Source: Prevotella sp. UBA3837
GTDB lineage: Bacteria; Bacteroidota; Bacteroidia; Bacteroidales; Bacteroidaceae
Length of the DNA: 13,460 nt
Direction: 5' to 3'
Assembly: GCA_002392835.1 (NCBI GenBank)
Contig: DGHX01000031.1
Location: forward strand, 1-13,460
The stretch's first letter is position 1, and each line of letters starts with the position of its first letter. Shown here piece by piece: positions 1-7,078 of the stretch. The translations under genes were made by a program, and so were the position numbers. The notes beneath the pieces are model-generated. The model made no database searches, had not been told where the DNA came from, and saw only the letters and a list, made by a program, of their open reading frames with translations.

Positions 1-1550
1 TGAAGAACAAGAGCGACTATGTGGGCGCCGAGCGCTGGAACATCATCAACCTGGAAAAGCCCTACATGAGCTACACCAACGCCAACGTCGTCTACGAGGT
101 CGATGCCGGCGGCAAGCTCATCGGTCGTCCGGTGGCCGAGTTCAACGGCTGGGGAGGTCCCAATGTGGAGCACCGGCTGAGCTCCCTCTTCGGCCGTGTG
201 AGCTACAACTACGACGAGAAGTACATGCTGCAGGCCACCGTGCGCCGCGACGGCTCCAGCCGCTTCGGCTCCAACAACAAGTACGGCACCTTCCCCTCCG
301 TCTCCGTGGGCTGGAACGTGATGAACGAGCAGTTCATGGAGAGCACCCGCGACTGGCTCACCAACCTGAAGGTGCGTGCCAGCTGGGGTAAGAACGGTAA
401 CGACAACATTGGCGACTTCAACTATACCGTGAGCAACGACATGGGCAACAACGTGCTCTTCGGCAACCCCGCAGTGAAGCAGATTGGCTCGAAGGCATCG
501 ACCACCGCCAACCCCAGCATCAAGTGGGAGGAGAGCGAGCAGACCGACCTGGGCCTCGACCTTGGCTTCTGGAACAACCAGCTCACCTTCACCGTCGACT
601 ACTACGTGAAGAAGACCAACGGCATGCTCATCGAGATGCCCATCCCCAGCTATGTGGGCGAGTCGAAGCCCATCGGCAACGCCGGCGACATGCAGAACAA
701 GGGCATTGAGCTGGAGCTGGGCTACAAGTGGAGCGTGGGCGACGCCCGCTTCGCCGTGAAGGGCAACGCCACCTACACCAAGACCACGCTGAAGAACCTG
801 GGCAACGAGTCGGGCTTCATCGAGTACGACGGCGTGCAGGGCTTCACCGGCGGCTCACTGGCCCGTGGCTCCAACGGCATGCCTTTCCCCTATTTCTATG
901 GCTACAAGACCAACGGCGTGTTCCAGAACTATGCCGAGGTGAACGCCTACACCAATGCTGACGGCGGCCTCGTGCAGCCCAACGCCCGTCCCGGCGACAC
1001 CCGCTTCGTCGACGTGAACGGCGACGGCAAGATTACCAGCGACGACCGCACGAAGATAGGCAAGGGCACCCCCGACTGGACCTTCGGCCTGAACCTGAAC
1101 GCCGAGTGGCGCGGCCTCGACTTCAACGCCTTCTTCCAGGGCGTGGCCGGTGCCGACGTCTTCGACGCCACCTACCGCACCGACATCCAGGCCGGCAACT
1201 ATCCCACCTACATGCTCGGCCGCTGGACCGGCGAGGGCACATCGAACAAGTACCCCATCCTGCGTGCCGGCGACAACACCAACTGGCAGGTCAGCGACCT
1301 CTACATCTGCGACGGCTCCTACCTGCGCCTGAAGAACATCTCGCTGGGCTACACACTGCCGCAGAGCATCACCCGCAAGGCATTGATTGAGCGCCTGCGC
1401 CTGTTCGTCATGGCCGAGAACCTCATCACCTGGACCAAGTACTGGGGCTACGACCCCGAAATCTCCAGCGGAGGCAAGTCGCTCGGCATCGACAAGGGCG
1501 TCTATCCCCAGGCCCGCACGTGGACCATCGGGTGCAACATTTCATTCTAA
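1..1550 (+). CDS. SusC/RagA-family TonB-dependent outer-membrane transporter, C-terminal part (5' truncated)
   Basis: Partial gene. The reading frame is already open at position 3 and runs to TAA at 1548-1550, giving about 515 residues. SusC proteins are usually near 1000 residues, so the signal peptide, the plug and part of the barrel lie upstream of the window. What remains is the C-terminal beta-barrel. Family hallmarks visible are YDEKYMLQATVRRDGSSRFG followed by a YGTFPSVSVGW-type segment, the calcium-loop-like VNGDGKITSDDRTKIG (about 1011-1060), SYLRLKNISLGYTLPQ, and a terminal phenylalanine (NISF) expected for barrel assembly. SusC pairs with SusD to import oligosaccharides across the outer membrane using TonB energy. 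The next gene is a SusD homologue 36 bp downstream, and the enzymes further on suggest a beta-glucan oligosaccharide as cargo (inference). The family call is secure; the substrate is not. Confidence 0.96.
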   Translation, partial: KNKSDYVGAERWNIINLEKPYMSYTNANVVYEVDAGGKLIGRPVAEFNGWGGPNVEHRLSSLFGRVSYNYDEKYMLQATVRRDGSSRFGSNNKYGTFPSVSVGWNVMNEQFMESTRDWLTNLKVRASWGKNGNDNIGDFNYTVSNDMGNNVLFGNPAVKQIGSKASTTANPSIKWEESEQTDLGLDLGFWNNQLTFTVDYYVKKTNGMLIEMPIPSYVGESKPIGNAGDMQNKGIELELGYKWSVGDARFAVKGNATYTKTTLKNLGNESGFIEYDGVQGFTGGSLARGSNGMPFPYFYGYKTNGVFQNYAEVNAYTNADGGLVQPNARPGDTRFVDVNGDGKITSDDRTKIGKGTPDWTFGLNLNAEWRGLDFNAFFQGVAGADVFDATYRTDIQAGNYPTYMLGRWTGEGTSNKYPILRAGDNTNWQVSDLYICDGSYLRLKNISLGYTLPQSITRKALIERLRLFVMAENLITWTKYWGYDPEISSGGKSLGIDKGVYPQARTWTIGCNISF

Positions 1551-1553
1551 AAA

Positions 1554-1588
1554 CAATTAGTAATTAGTAATTAATAATTAGCAATTAT
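1554..1588 (+). repeat. Heptanucleotide tandem repeat (unit TAATTAG) between susC-like and susD-like genes
   Basis: Five consecutive 7-bp units fill almost the whole spacer: one CAATTAG, three TAATTAG/TAATTAA units, then CAATTAT. The last two bases overlap the ATG of the SusD gene at 1587. The tract is wholly AT-rich, unlike the GC-rich genes on both sides, and contains no visible Shine-Dalgarno site. It may simply provide an unstructured leader for translation of the SusD gene (inference). It is one of several different period-7 repeats in this window. Confidence 0.85.
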
Positions 1589-3140
1589 GATTACCACAAC
1601 CATAAAGACCATTGCCGCCAGCTGCCTCGTTTGCTGCGGCACCGCCATAGCGCTCACCTCGTGCAGCGACGACTTCTTAGAGGTGACCAACCCCAAGGGC
1701 GACTCCCTGGAGGACTACTACAAGACCGACGAGCACCTGCAGGAGGCACTCATCGCCGCCTACGACCCCATCCACTGGCCCGACTGGGGACTGGGACAGT
1801 ATAACGCGCTGAACATCGACGCCGAGATACAAGCCGACAACTTCTGGGTGGGCGGCGAGACGAAGAACGACATGCAGAACTGGCACATGCTGTTCAACTT
1901 CGAGGCCAACGAGAACAACACCCTCTCCTCGCTCTGGACCGTCGACTACTCGGGCATCAAGCGCTGCAACGACCTGCTGCGCTACCTGGGCTGGGCCAAC
2001 GCCGACGTGCCCGAGGCCAACAAGCGCAGCTACGAGATGCAGGCCCGCGCCATGCGCGTGTTCTACTACGACATGCTGTGGCACTACTTCGGCAACATTC
2101 CCTTCTACCTGGAGAACCTCAACGCACCCTACACCGCCCCGCAGTACAAGGCCGACGACGTGTATGCCGAGCTCATACGCGAGCTCGAGGCCGTCATCGA
2201 CTCGAAGGTGCTGCCCCTGCGCTGGGACAACGCCAACGCCGGACGCGCCTCGCAGGCCATGTGCTACATGATGTATGCCGAGATGGTGATGTACCAGAAC
2301 GACGAGAGCCGCTATCCCCGCGCCCTGCAGCACATGCAGGAGCTCATCAGCTCGTCCGACTACGAACTGAACCCCGACTTCGCCAGCATCTGGTACACCG
2401 AGGGCGAGTGGACCAAGGAGAGCATCTGGGAGATCAACTACGAGGACAGCGGCAACGAGCGCGGATGGAACAGCCCCCTGGCCATCGGCGGCACCGTCCT
2501 GCCCACCCTCATCTCGCCCAACAACTTCGTGGCACCCTCCAATCCTGAGATGAAGGGCGACGGCTGGGGATTCCTGCCCGTGCGCATAGAGGCCTATAAC
2601 AAGTTCAGCGAGGGCGACCTGCGCCGCGATGCCACCATCATCGACTTCCGCTCGCTTGAGGGCCTCGACGAGAGCGTGTCCTACCACCTGCGCTATCAGA
2701 ACACCTACCTCTGGCTGAAGAAGTACAGCAAGCAGACGGGTACCAACGAGCACGCCGCCTTCGACAACAACCTGAACTTCAACAACAACTACCGCTACTA
2801 CCGCTACAGCGAGGCCCTGCTCAACGCCGCCGAGCTGCTGCTGAAGACGGGCGGCAGCGCAGCCACCGCCGCACAGTATGTGAGCCAGGTGCGCCAGCGT
2901 GCCGGACTCGACGCCGTGAGCACCGTCACCGTTGACGACATCATCGACGAGCGCGACCTGGAGTTCATGGGCGAGGGCAAGCGCTACTGGGATCTCGTGC
3001 GCACCGGCAAGGCTGCCACCGTGCTCGTGCCCGACCAGTACGGCTACCGCACCAACAGCTGGACACCCAGCAAGAAGTACATACCCATTGCACAGAGCGA
3101 GCTCGACAGCGACCCGGCACTGAAGCAGAACGAATACTAA
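1587..3140 (+). CDS. SusD/RagB-family surface glycan-binding lipoprotein
   Basis: A 517-residue SusD homologue that forms the lid of the SusC transporter and binds the target glycan at the cell surface. Residues 1-26 are a lipoprotein signal peptide ending in the lipobox LTSC with Cys26 as the lipidation site; the following SDDFLE is typical of Bacteroidetes surface lipoproteins. The N-terminal SusD-like TPR region spans roughly residues 27-240. The C-terminal SusD/RagB part spans about 290-517 and contains the signature ERDLEFMGEGKRYWDLVRTG and the usual ending PIAQSELDSDPALKQNEY. Length is normal for the family. The ATG at 1587 is chosen because it directly precedes the signal peptide and lies 36 bp after the SusC stop, so the two are surely cotranscribed. 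Beta-glucan specificity is inferred from the downstream GH16 and GH3 genes. Confidence 0.96.
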   Translation: MITTTIKTIAASCLVCCGTAIALTSCSDDFLEVTNPKGDSLEDYYKTDEHLQEALIAAYDPIHWPDWGLGQYNALNIDAEIQADNFWVGGETKNDMQNWHMLFNFEANENNTLSSLWTVDYSGIKRCNDLLRYLGWANADVPEANKRSYEMQARAMRVFYYDMLWHYFGNIPFYLENLNAPYTAPQYKADDVYAELIRELEAVIDSKVLPLRWDNANAGRASQAMCYMMYAEMVMYQNDESRYPRALQHMQELISSSDYELNPDFASIWYTEGEWTKESIWEINYEDSGNERGWNSPLAIGGTVLPTLISPNNFVAPSNPEMKGDGWGFLPVRIEAYNKFSEGDLRRDATIIDFRSLEGLDESVSYHLRYQNTYLWLKKYSKQTGTNEHAAFDNNLNFNNNYRYYRYSEALLNAAELLLKTGGSAATAAQYVSQVRQRAGLDAVSTVTVDDIIDERDLEFMGEGKRYWDLVRTGKAATVLVPDQYGYRTNSWTPSKKYIPIAQSELDSDPALKQNEY

Positions 3141-3166
3141 GCAGAGAGAAGAGTGAATATTATAAC

Positions 3167-3336
3167 AACCACAGATTACGCAGATGACACAGATTAGTAA
3201 ACGATTGCAGTTGTTTCGCGGCGACTTAAAAATGATTTCACAGATTATCACGCGTCGTAATCTGTGTCATCCAATCGAAATCTGCGCAACAAAACAGGCA
3301 CAGCCAAAATCCGTGTAATCTGTGTAATCTGTGGTT
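3167..3336. repeat. Nested inverted repeats in the spacer between the susD-like and glycan-binding protein genes
   Basis: The outer arms at 3167-3196 and 3307-3336 are reverse complements at 26 of 30 positions, built on the motif ACCACAGATTAC. Inside, 3183-3196 matches the reverse complement of 3258-3271 perfectly (14 bp). A third pair, 3239-3247 (CACAGATTA) with 3258-3266 (TAATCTGTG), forms a perfect 9-bp stem with a 10-nt loop. These pairings share arms, so alternative folds are possible. Similar CACAGATTAC elements are familiar to me from Bacteroidales intergenic regions, but no family name is claimed. The element could attenuate or process mRNA between the abundant SusCD message and the downstream genes (inference). 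Confidence 0.8.
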
Positions 3337-3413
3337 TTAATAAAAGAATGGAATAGTTCAGTTAATAATTACTCATTGCTCATTTCTAATTAATCATAAA
3401 GAAATACATCATT

Positions 3414-5873
3414 ATGAAGACCAAGAAACATCATAGACTTCTGATAGGTTTATCATTTATCATTTGTCATTTATCATTTAGCGTAGCGCTCACTTCCTGT
3501 TCTCCCGAGGAGTTCGACGGCGCTGACCCGAAGGGCATACCCACCGTCGGCGACACCGACTTCCAGATGAGCGTCGACCAGGAGACCAACCAGATGGTGG
3601 CCACCTACACCCCCGCCGCCGGCACCTATCCCGTGTGGATCATCGACAACAAGAGCTACAGCACCCTGCAAGAGGTGGGCTACACCAACACCGAGGCCGG
3701 CACCCACACCGTGGAGCTGCGCATAGGCAGCCGCAACGGCGTCAGCCAGACCGGCGTGAAGAAGGAGTTCACCTTCAACGAGACGAAGATTGACTGGAGT
3801 GCCGACTTCCGCCGCATCACCGGCAAGGAGTGGCGCATCAACAGCCGCGAGGTGGGCCACATGGGCTGCGGCCCTGCCGGTACCGACGCCACTGAGTGGT
3901 GGAGCGCCGCCGTGGGCGACAAGAAGGCCTTCGGCGTCTACGACGACCGCATCAGCTTCACCGCCGACAACCGCAAGGGCGGCACCTACACCTACAACGC
4001 CGGTGCCGACGGCATGACCTATGTGAACAAGGGCTGCACCATCTGGGGCACGCAGAACGCCGATGCCGACGTAGACGTGGCCATAGGCAACCAGACCACG
4101 ACGTGGAACTTTGAGGTCCTGGACTGGACCAACGCCGACGGCGAGACTGTCAGCGGCTGCAAGTACCTGCGCCTGGCAGCCAACAGCGCCTTCCCCTACA
4201 TCAGCGACGACGCACAGTATCAGGAGCCCCTCTTCCGCGTGGAGCAGCTCACCGCCACGAAGATGGTGGTCTACTACGAGAAGCCCGACCGCAGCATCGC
4301 CTGGCGCTTCGTCTTCACCAGCGAGGCCGACCAGCGCCTGGTGGAGGAGAGCGGCTACGACGCCAACAGCGACTTCAACCTGTGGCGTGGCGTGGCTGTC
4401 ACCCCGTCGTTCTACTTCAACCCCGGCTGGGCCGCTGACCGCACCGCCGAGATGGAGGCCACCTACCAGGGCGGCGACAACGACTACACCCTCACCGTGC
4501 CCGAGGCCTGCGCCGACCGCTGGCAGGCACAGTTCCACCTGCACACCACCGACCTGAACCTCTCGGCCGCCAGCCACTATGACTTCTCGTGCATCTTGCA
4601 GGCCGACCAGGACATCGACGGCGTCACCGTGAAGCTGACCAACGAGGCCGATGCCGACGCCATCATCGACGTGGACAACGTCAGCCTGAAGGCAGGCGTG
4701 CCCTACGCCTTCTGGCAGAGCGACATCGAGGGCAAGGACCTCGCACCCGTGAAGCTCGTCTTCGACTTCGGCCATGCCACCACGAAGACCACCGTCAGCG
4801 TGAGCAGCATCGTCATCAAGGACCACGCCAACGACGACGGCACCATCGTGCCCAACCAGCAGGGCGGCGGTGACGATGAGCCTGCTGCCACCATCGACTG
4901 GGACTACGAGTCGCCCGCCAACCTGTGGAAGCAGGTCGACGACGGCACCCTCTTCGACGCCTTCGGCTACTACTTCGCTGACAACGGCTGGGCAGCCATC
5001 CCCTACGAGGAGGCCACCCACAGCGGCGATGCCTACGAGCTGACGCTGCCCGAGGGACTTGGCACCAGCCAGTGGCAGGGACAGTTCCACATCGACACCC
5101 GTCTGACGGCCAGCGCTGCAAAGGCTTACAACTTCTTCCTCGTGCTCGAGGCCGACCAGGACTGCCCGGGCGTGACCATCAAGCTCACCGACAGCGGCGA
5201 CACCAACTTCTTCTGCGAGGGACGCCACGACGTGAAGGCCGACGTGCCCTACGTCTTCAAGCTCAACGGTGCCACCCTGAAGGAGGGCACCGACGCCACC
5301 GCCCTGCGCCTGTTCTTCGACTTCGGCGGCTCGCCCAGCGGCACGCACGTGAAGATCAGCAAGATATACTTCGAGGAGGCTGTCAGCCTGAGTTACGACG
5401 ATGCCGACAACCTGTGGAAGCAGGTCGACGACGGCACCCTCTTCGAGGCCTTCGGCTACTACTTCGCTGATAACGGCTGGGCCGCCATCCCCTACGAGGA
5501 GGCCACCCACAGCGGCGATGCCTACGAGCTGACGCTGCCCGAGGGACTGGGCGCCAGCCAGTGGCAGGGACAGTTCCACATCGACACCCGTCTGACGGCC
5601 TCGGCTGCCAAGTCATACCACTTCCAGGTGGAGCTCGTGGCCGACCAGGACTGCCCGGGCGTGACCATCAAGCTCACCGACAGCGGCGACACCAACTTCT
5701 TCTGCGAGGGACGCCACGACCTCAAGGCCGACGAGCCCTACATCTACACCTTGAAGGGTGCCACCCTGAAGGAGGGCACCGACGCCTCGGCCCTGCGCCT
5801 GTTCTTCGACTTCGGCGGCTCGCTCAGCGGCACGCACGTCAGGATTAGTAAGATTATCTTCAAGGAAGCATAA
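3414..5873 (+). CDS. Multidomain surface glycan-binding lipoprotein (SusE/F-position SGBP) with PKD-like domain and three CBM-like modules
   Basis: An 819-residue outer-membrane lipoprotein in the position of SusE/SGBP-B, likely holding polysaccharide at the cell surface for the adjacent GH16 enzyme. The signal peptide ends in LTSC with Cys29 as the lipidation site; its hydrophobic core is encoded by a heptanucleotide repeat. Residues about 42-124 look like a PKD/Ig-type fold. Residues about 128-310 form a domain I recognise only from similar proteins in beta-glucan loci, with the motifs GHMGCG (148-153), a WW pair (162-163) and GVYDDRISF. Then come three related beta-sandwich, carbohydrate-binding-like modules: a divergent one at about 320-473, and two near-identical ones at 503-656 and 666-819, each carrying QWQGQFHID or its equivalent QAQFHLH. 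The last ends at the stop codon. The GH16 gene follows after 9 bp. The role is inferred from context; exact ligand unknown. Confidence 0.88.
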   Translation: MKTKKHHRLLIGLSFIICHLSFSVALTSCSPEEFDGADPKGIPTVGDTDFQMSVDQETNQMVATYTPAAGTYPVWIIDNKSYSTLQEVGYTNTEAGTHTVELRIGSRNGVSQTGVKKEFTFNETKIDWSADFRRITGKEWRINSREVGHMGCGPAGTDATEWWSAAVGDKKAFGVYDDRISFTADNRKGGTYTYNAGADGMTYVNKGCTIWGTQNADADVDVAIGNQTTTWNFEVLDWTNADGETVSGCKYLRLAANSAFPYISDDAQYQEPLFRVEQLTATKMVVYYEKPDRSIAWRFVFTSEADQRLVEESGYDANSDFNLWRGVAVTPSFYFNPGWAADRTAEMEATYQGGDNDYTLTVPEACADRWQAQFHLHTTDLNLSAASHYDFSCILQADQDIDGVTVKLTNEADADAIIDVDNVSLKAGVPYAFWQSDIEGKDLAPVKLVFDFGHATTKTTVSVSSIVIKDHANDDGTIVPNQQGGGDDEPAATIDWDYESPANLWKQVDDGTLFDAFGYYFADNGWAAIPYEEATHSGDAYELTLPEGLGTSQWQGQFHIDTRLTASAAKAYNFFLVLEADQDCPGVTIKLTDSGDTNFFCEGRHDVKADVPYVFKLNGATLKEGTDATALRLFFDFGGSPSGTHVKISKIYFEEAVSLSYDDADNLWKQVDDGTLFEAFGYYFADNGWAAIPYEEATHSGDAYELTLPEGLGASQWQGQFHIDTRLTASAAKSYHFQVELVADQDCPGVTIKLTDSGDTNFFCEGRHDLKADEPYIYTLKGATLKEGTDASALRLFFDFGGSLSGTHVRISKIIFKEA
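3448..3489 (+). repeat. Heptanucleotide repeat (TCATTTN) encoding the signal-peptide core of the glycan-binding lipoprotein
   Basis: Four TCATTT units at 7-bp spacing, starting GTTTATCATTT and ending AGCGTAGCGC. It is translated in frame as residues 12-26, LSFIICHLSFSVAL, which is the hydrophobic core just before the lipobox. The same 42-bp block, with 38 identical bases, lies at 7125-7166 in the signal peptide of the GH3 gene and in the same reading frame. Because 7 is not a multiple of 3, the repeat reads as a 7-residue peptide repeat after 21 bp. A partial relative (TCATTGCTCATTTC) lies upstream at 3373-3386. Confidence 0.88.
4920..5870 (+). repeat. Tandem duplication of a 154-aa CBM-like module inside the glycan-binding protein gene
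   Basis: Copy 1 (4920-5381) and copy 2 (5409-5870) are offset by 489 bp, that is a 154-codon module plus a 9-codon linker. By hand alignment they differ at 19 of 154 residues and about 42 of 462 bases. One block of 81 bp is identical (5151-5231 and 5640-5720). Differences cluster in two patches, around KAYNFFLVLE versus KSYHFQVELV and around the ADVPYVFKLN versus ADEPYIYTLK segment. This points to a recent duplication, or to gene conversion with local divergence. Confidence 0.93.
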
Positions 5874-5882
5874 CCCCACACC

Positions 5883-6983
5883 ATGAAGGACATGATATTA
5901 GTCAGTACAATGCTCGTCCTCGCCGCAGCCTTCACCGGCTGTGGCGGCGACGACGAGCCCGACGATGCAGCTGGCGTGGCCGTCAGCACCTCCGTGCAGG
6001 CCATCGACGCTCCCGCTGAGGGCGGCACCTACTCTGTCACGGTGACTACCACCGGGGCAGAGTGGGGAGCCTACAGCGACCAGGACTTCGTCAGCCTCAT
6101 CACCCAGGGCACCACCTCGCAGCAGGGCACGCTCACCGTCAGCGTGGCGCAGAACCCCTACACCGAGCAGCGCACCGCCACCGTCACCGTGGTGTCGGGC
6201 ACGGCGCTGCAGCGCATCAGCGTGGCCCAGGCCCCGGCACAGCAGGCTGCCTACAACGCCCCCGAGGGCTACCACCTGGTGTGGCACGACGAGTTCGACA
6301 GCGGCAGCGAGCTGAATGCCGACGACTGGACCCACGAGGTGCAGCGCCAGGGATGGGTGAACAACGAGCTGCAGAACTATGTGAACCACCGCACCCCCGA
6401 GGGACGCCTGGTCACTAGCATCAGCGACGGGCATCTGCGCATCACGGCGCTGAAGGAGAACGGCAAGGTGTACTCCGGCCGCGTCTATGCCAAGGTGAAG
6501 GAGGGCTGGACCTACGGCTACATCGAGGCCAGCATCAAGCTGCCGAAGGGAAAGGGCACCTGGCCCGCCTTCTGGATGATGCCCGTCAACTTCCGCTCGT
6601 GGCCCGCCGACGGCGAGATTGACATCATGGAGGAGGTGGGCGCCAACCCCAACTACGTCAGCAGCTCGCTCCACGCCAACGCCCATGTGCACACCAACAA
6701 CACACAGGTGACGCACGAGATGTACCTGGCCGGGGCCGAGGACGACTTCCACACCTACGCCATTGAGTGGACGGCGAAGAACATCACCACCTACGTCGAC
6801 GGCAAGCAGCAACTCAGCTACGACAACCGCGGGCTGGGACGCGACGACTGGCCCTACGACGACCCCTTCTACGTCATACTGAACCTGGCGTGGGGAGGCG
6901 ACTGGGGCGGATACCGCGGCATTGACGATAATGTCCTGCCCGTAACCATGGAGGTGGACTACGTGCGGGTGTTCCAGAAGTGA
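5883..6983 (+). CDS. GH16 endo-beta-1,3-glucanase (laminarinase-type) lipoprotein with N-terminal BACON domain
   Basis: A 366-residue glycoside hydrolase that probably cuts beta-1,3- or mixed-linkage glucan internally at the cell surface. The signal peptide ends in FTGC with Cys20 as the lipidation site, and an acidic GGDDEPDD stretch follows. Residues about 32-118 are a BACON/Ig-like domain. The GH16 catalytic domain covers about 128-366. It shows LVWHDEFD, the laminarinase-type NNELQNY, WPAFWMMP, the active-site signature GEIDIMEEVG with predicted nucleophile Glu245, Asp247 and acid/base Glu250, then LNLAWGGDWGG and the closing MEVDYVRVFQ. All catalytic residues are intact. The start is 9 bp after the binding-protein stop, so the two are one transcription unit and probably act as a surface pair. 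The next gene (GH3) would finish degradation. Beta-1,3-glucan is the best guess; mixed-linkage glucan is possible. Confidence 0.94.
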   Translation: MKDMILVSTMLVLAAAFTGCGGDDEPDDAAGVAVSTSVQAIDAPAEGGTYSVTVTTTGAEWGAYSDQDFVSLITQGTTSQQGTLTVSVAQNPYTEQRTATVTVVSGTALQRISVAQAPAQQAAYNAPEGYHLVWHDEFDSGSELNADDWTHEVQRQGWVNNELQNYVNHRTPEGRLVTSISDGHLRITALKENGKVYSGRVYAKVKEGWTYGYIEASIKLPKGKGTWPAFWMMPVNFRSWPADGEIDIMEEVGANPNYVSSSLHANAHVHTNNTQVTHEMYLAGAEDDFHTYAIEWTAKNITTYVDGKQQLSYDNRGLGRDDWPYDDPFYVILNLAWGGDWGGYRGIDDNVLPVTMEVDYVRVFQK

Positions 6984-6992
6984 ATAGTTGTT

Positions 6993-7024
6993 CCCCTCCC
7001 ATGTAGGGTAGGGGTGGGGTCAGT
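6993..7024 (+). repeat. GC-rich dispersed repeat / possible hairpin between GH16 and GH3 genes
   Basis: CCCC and CCC runs (6993-7000) can pair with GGG and GGGG (7006-7014) around a 5-nt loop, with a small internal bulge. The following GGGGTGGGGTCAGT (7011-7024) recurs perfectly in reverse complement at 13439-13452 at the right edge of the window. No T-run follows, so it is not a typical terminator. The remaining spacer up to 7078 is AT-rich with no feature I can name. Confidence 0.6.
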
Positions 7025-7078
7025 GACTAAGTCCATTCGTACCAAGTTATTTATTTACCGCTCACTCAATATTTACAG

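Noticed and set aside
1677..3251. Long open frame on the minus strand opposite the SusD gene (524 codons)
   Set aside because: It is a by-product of GC-rich codons on the plus strand. The translation is low-complexity, rich in Val, Ala, Gly, Leu and His, with no domain, while the plus strand holds a clear SusD protein.
3141..3413. CRISPR array suggested by the repeated CACAGATTAC motif
   Set aside because: Copies are in both orientations, imperfect and irregularly spaced, with no uniform spacers and no cas genes nearby.
3474..5579. Minus-strand open frame of 701 codons opposite the glycan-binding protein
   Set aside because: Same compositional effect; it even repeats itself because the plus-strand modules are duplicated. 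No start context and no recognisable motifs.
7006..7019. Possible G-quadruplex between GH16 and GH3
   Set aside because: Only three runs of three or more G are present close together, one short of the minimum for an intramolecular quadruplex.
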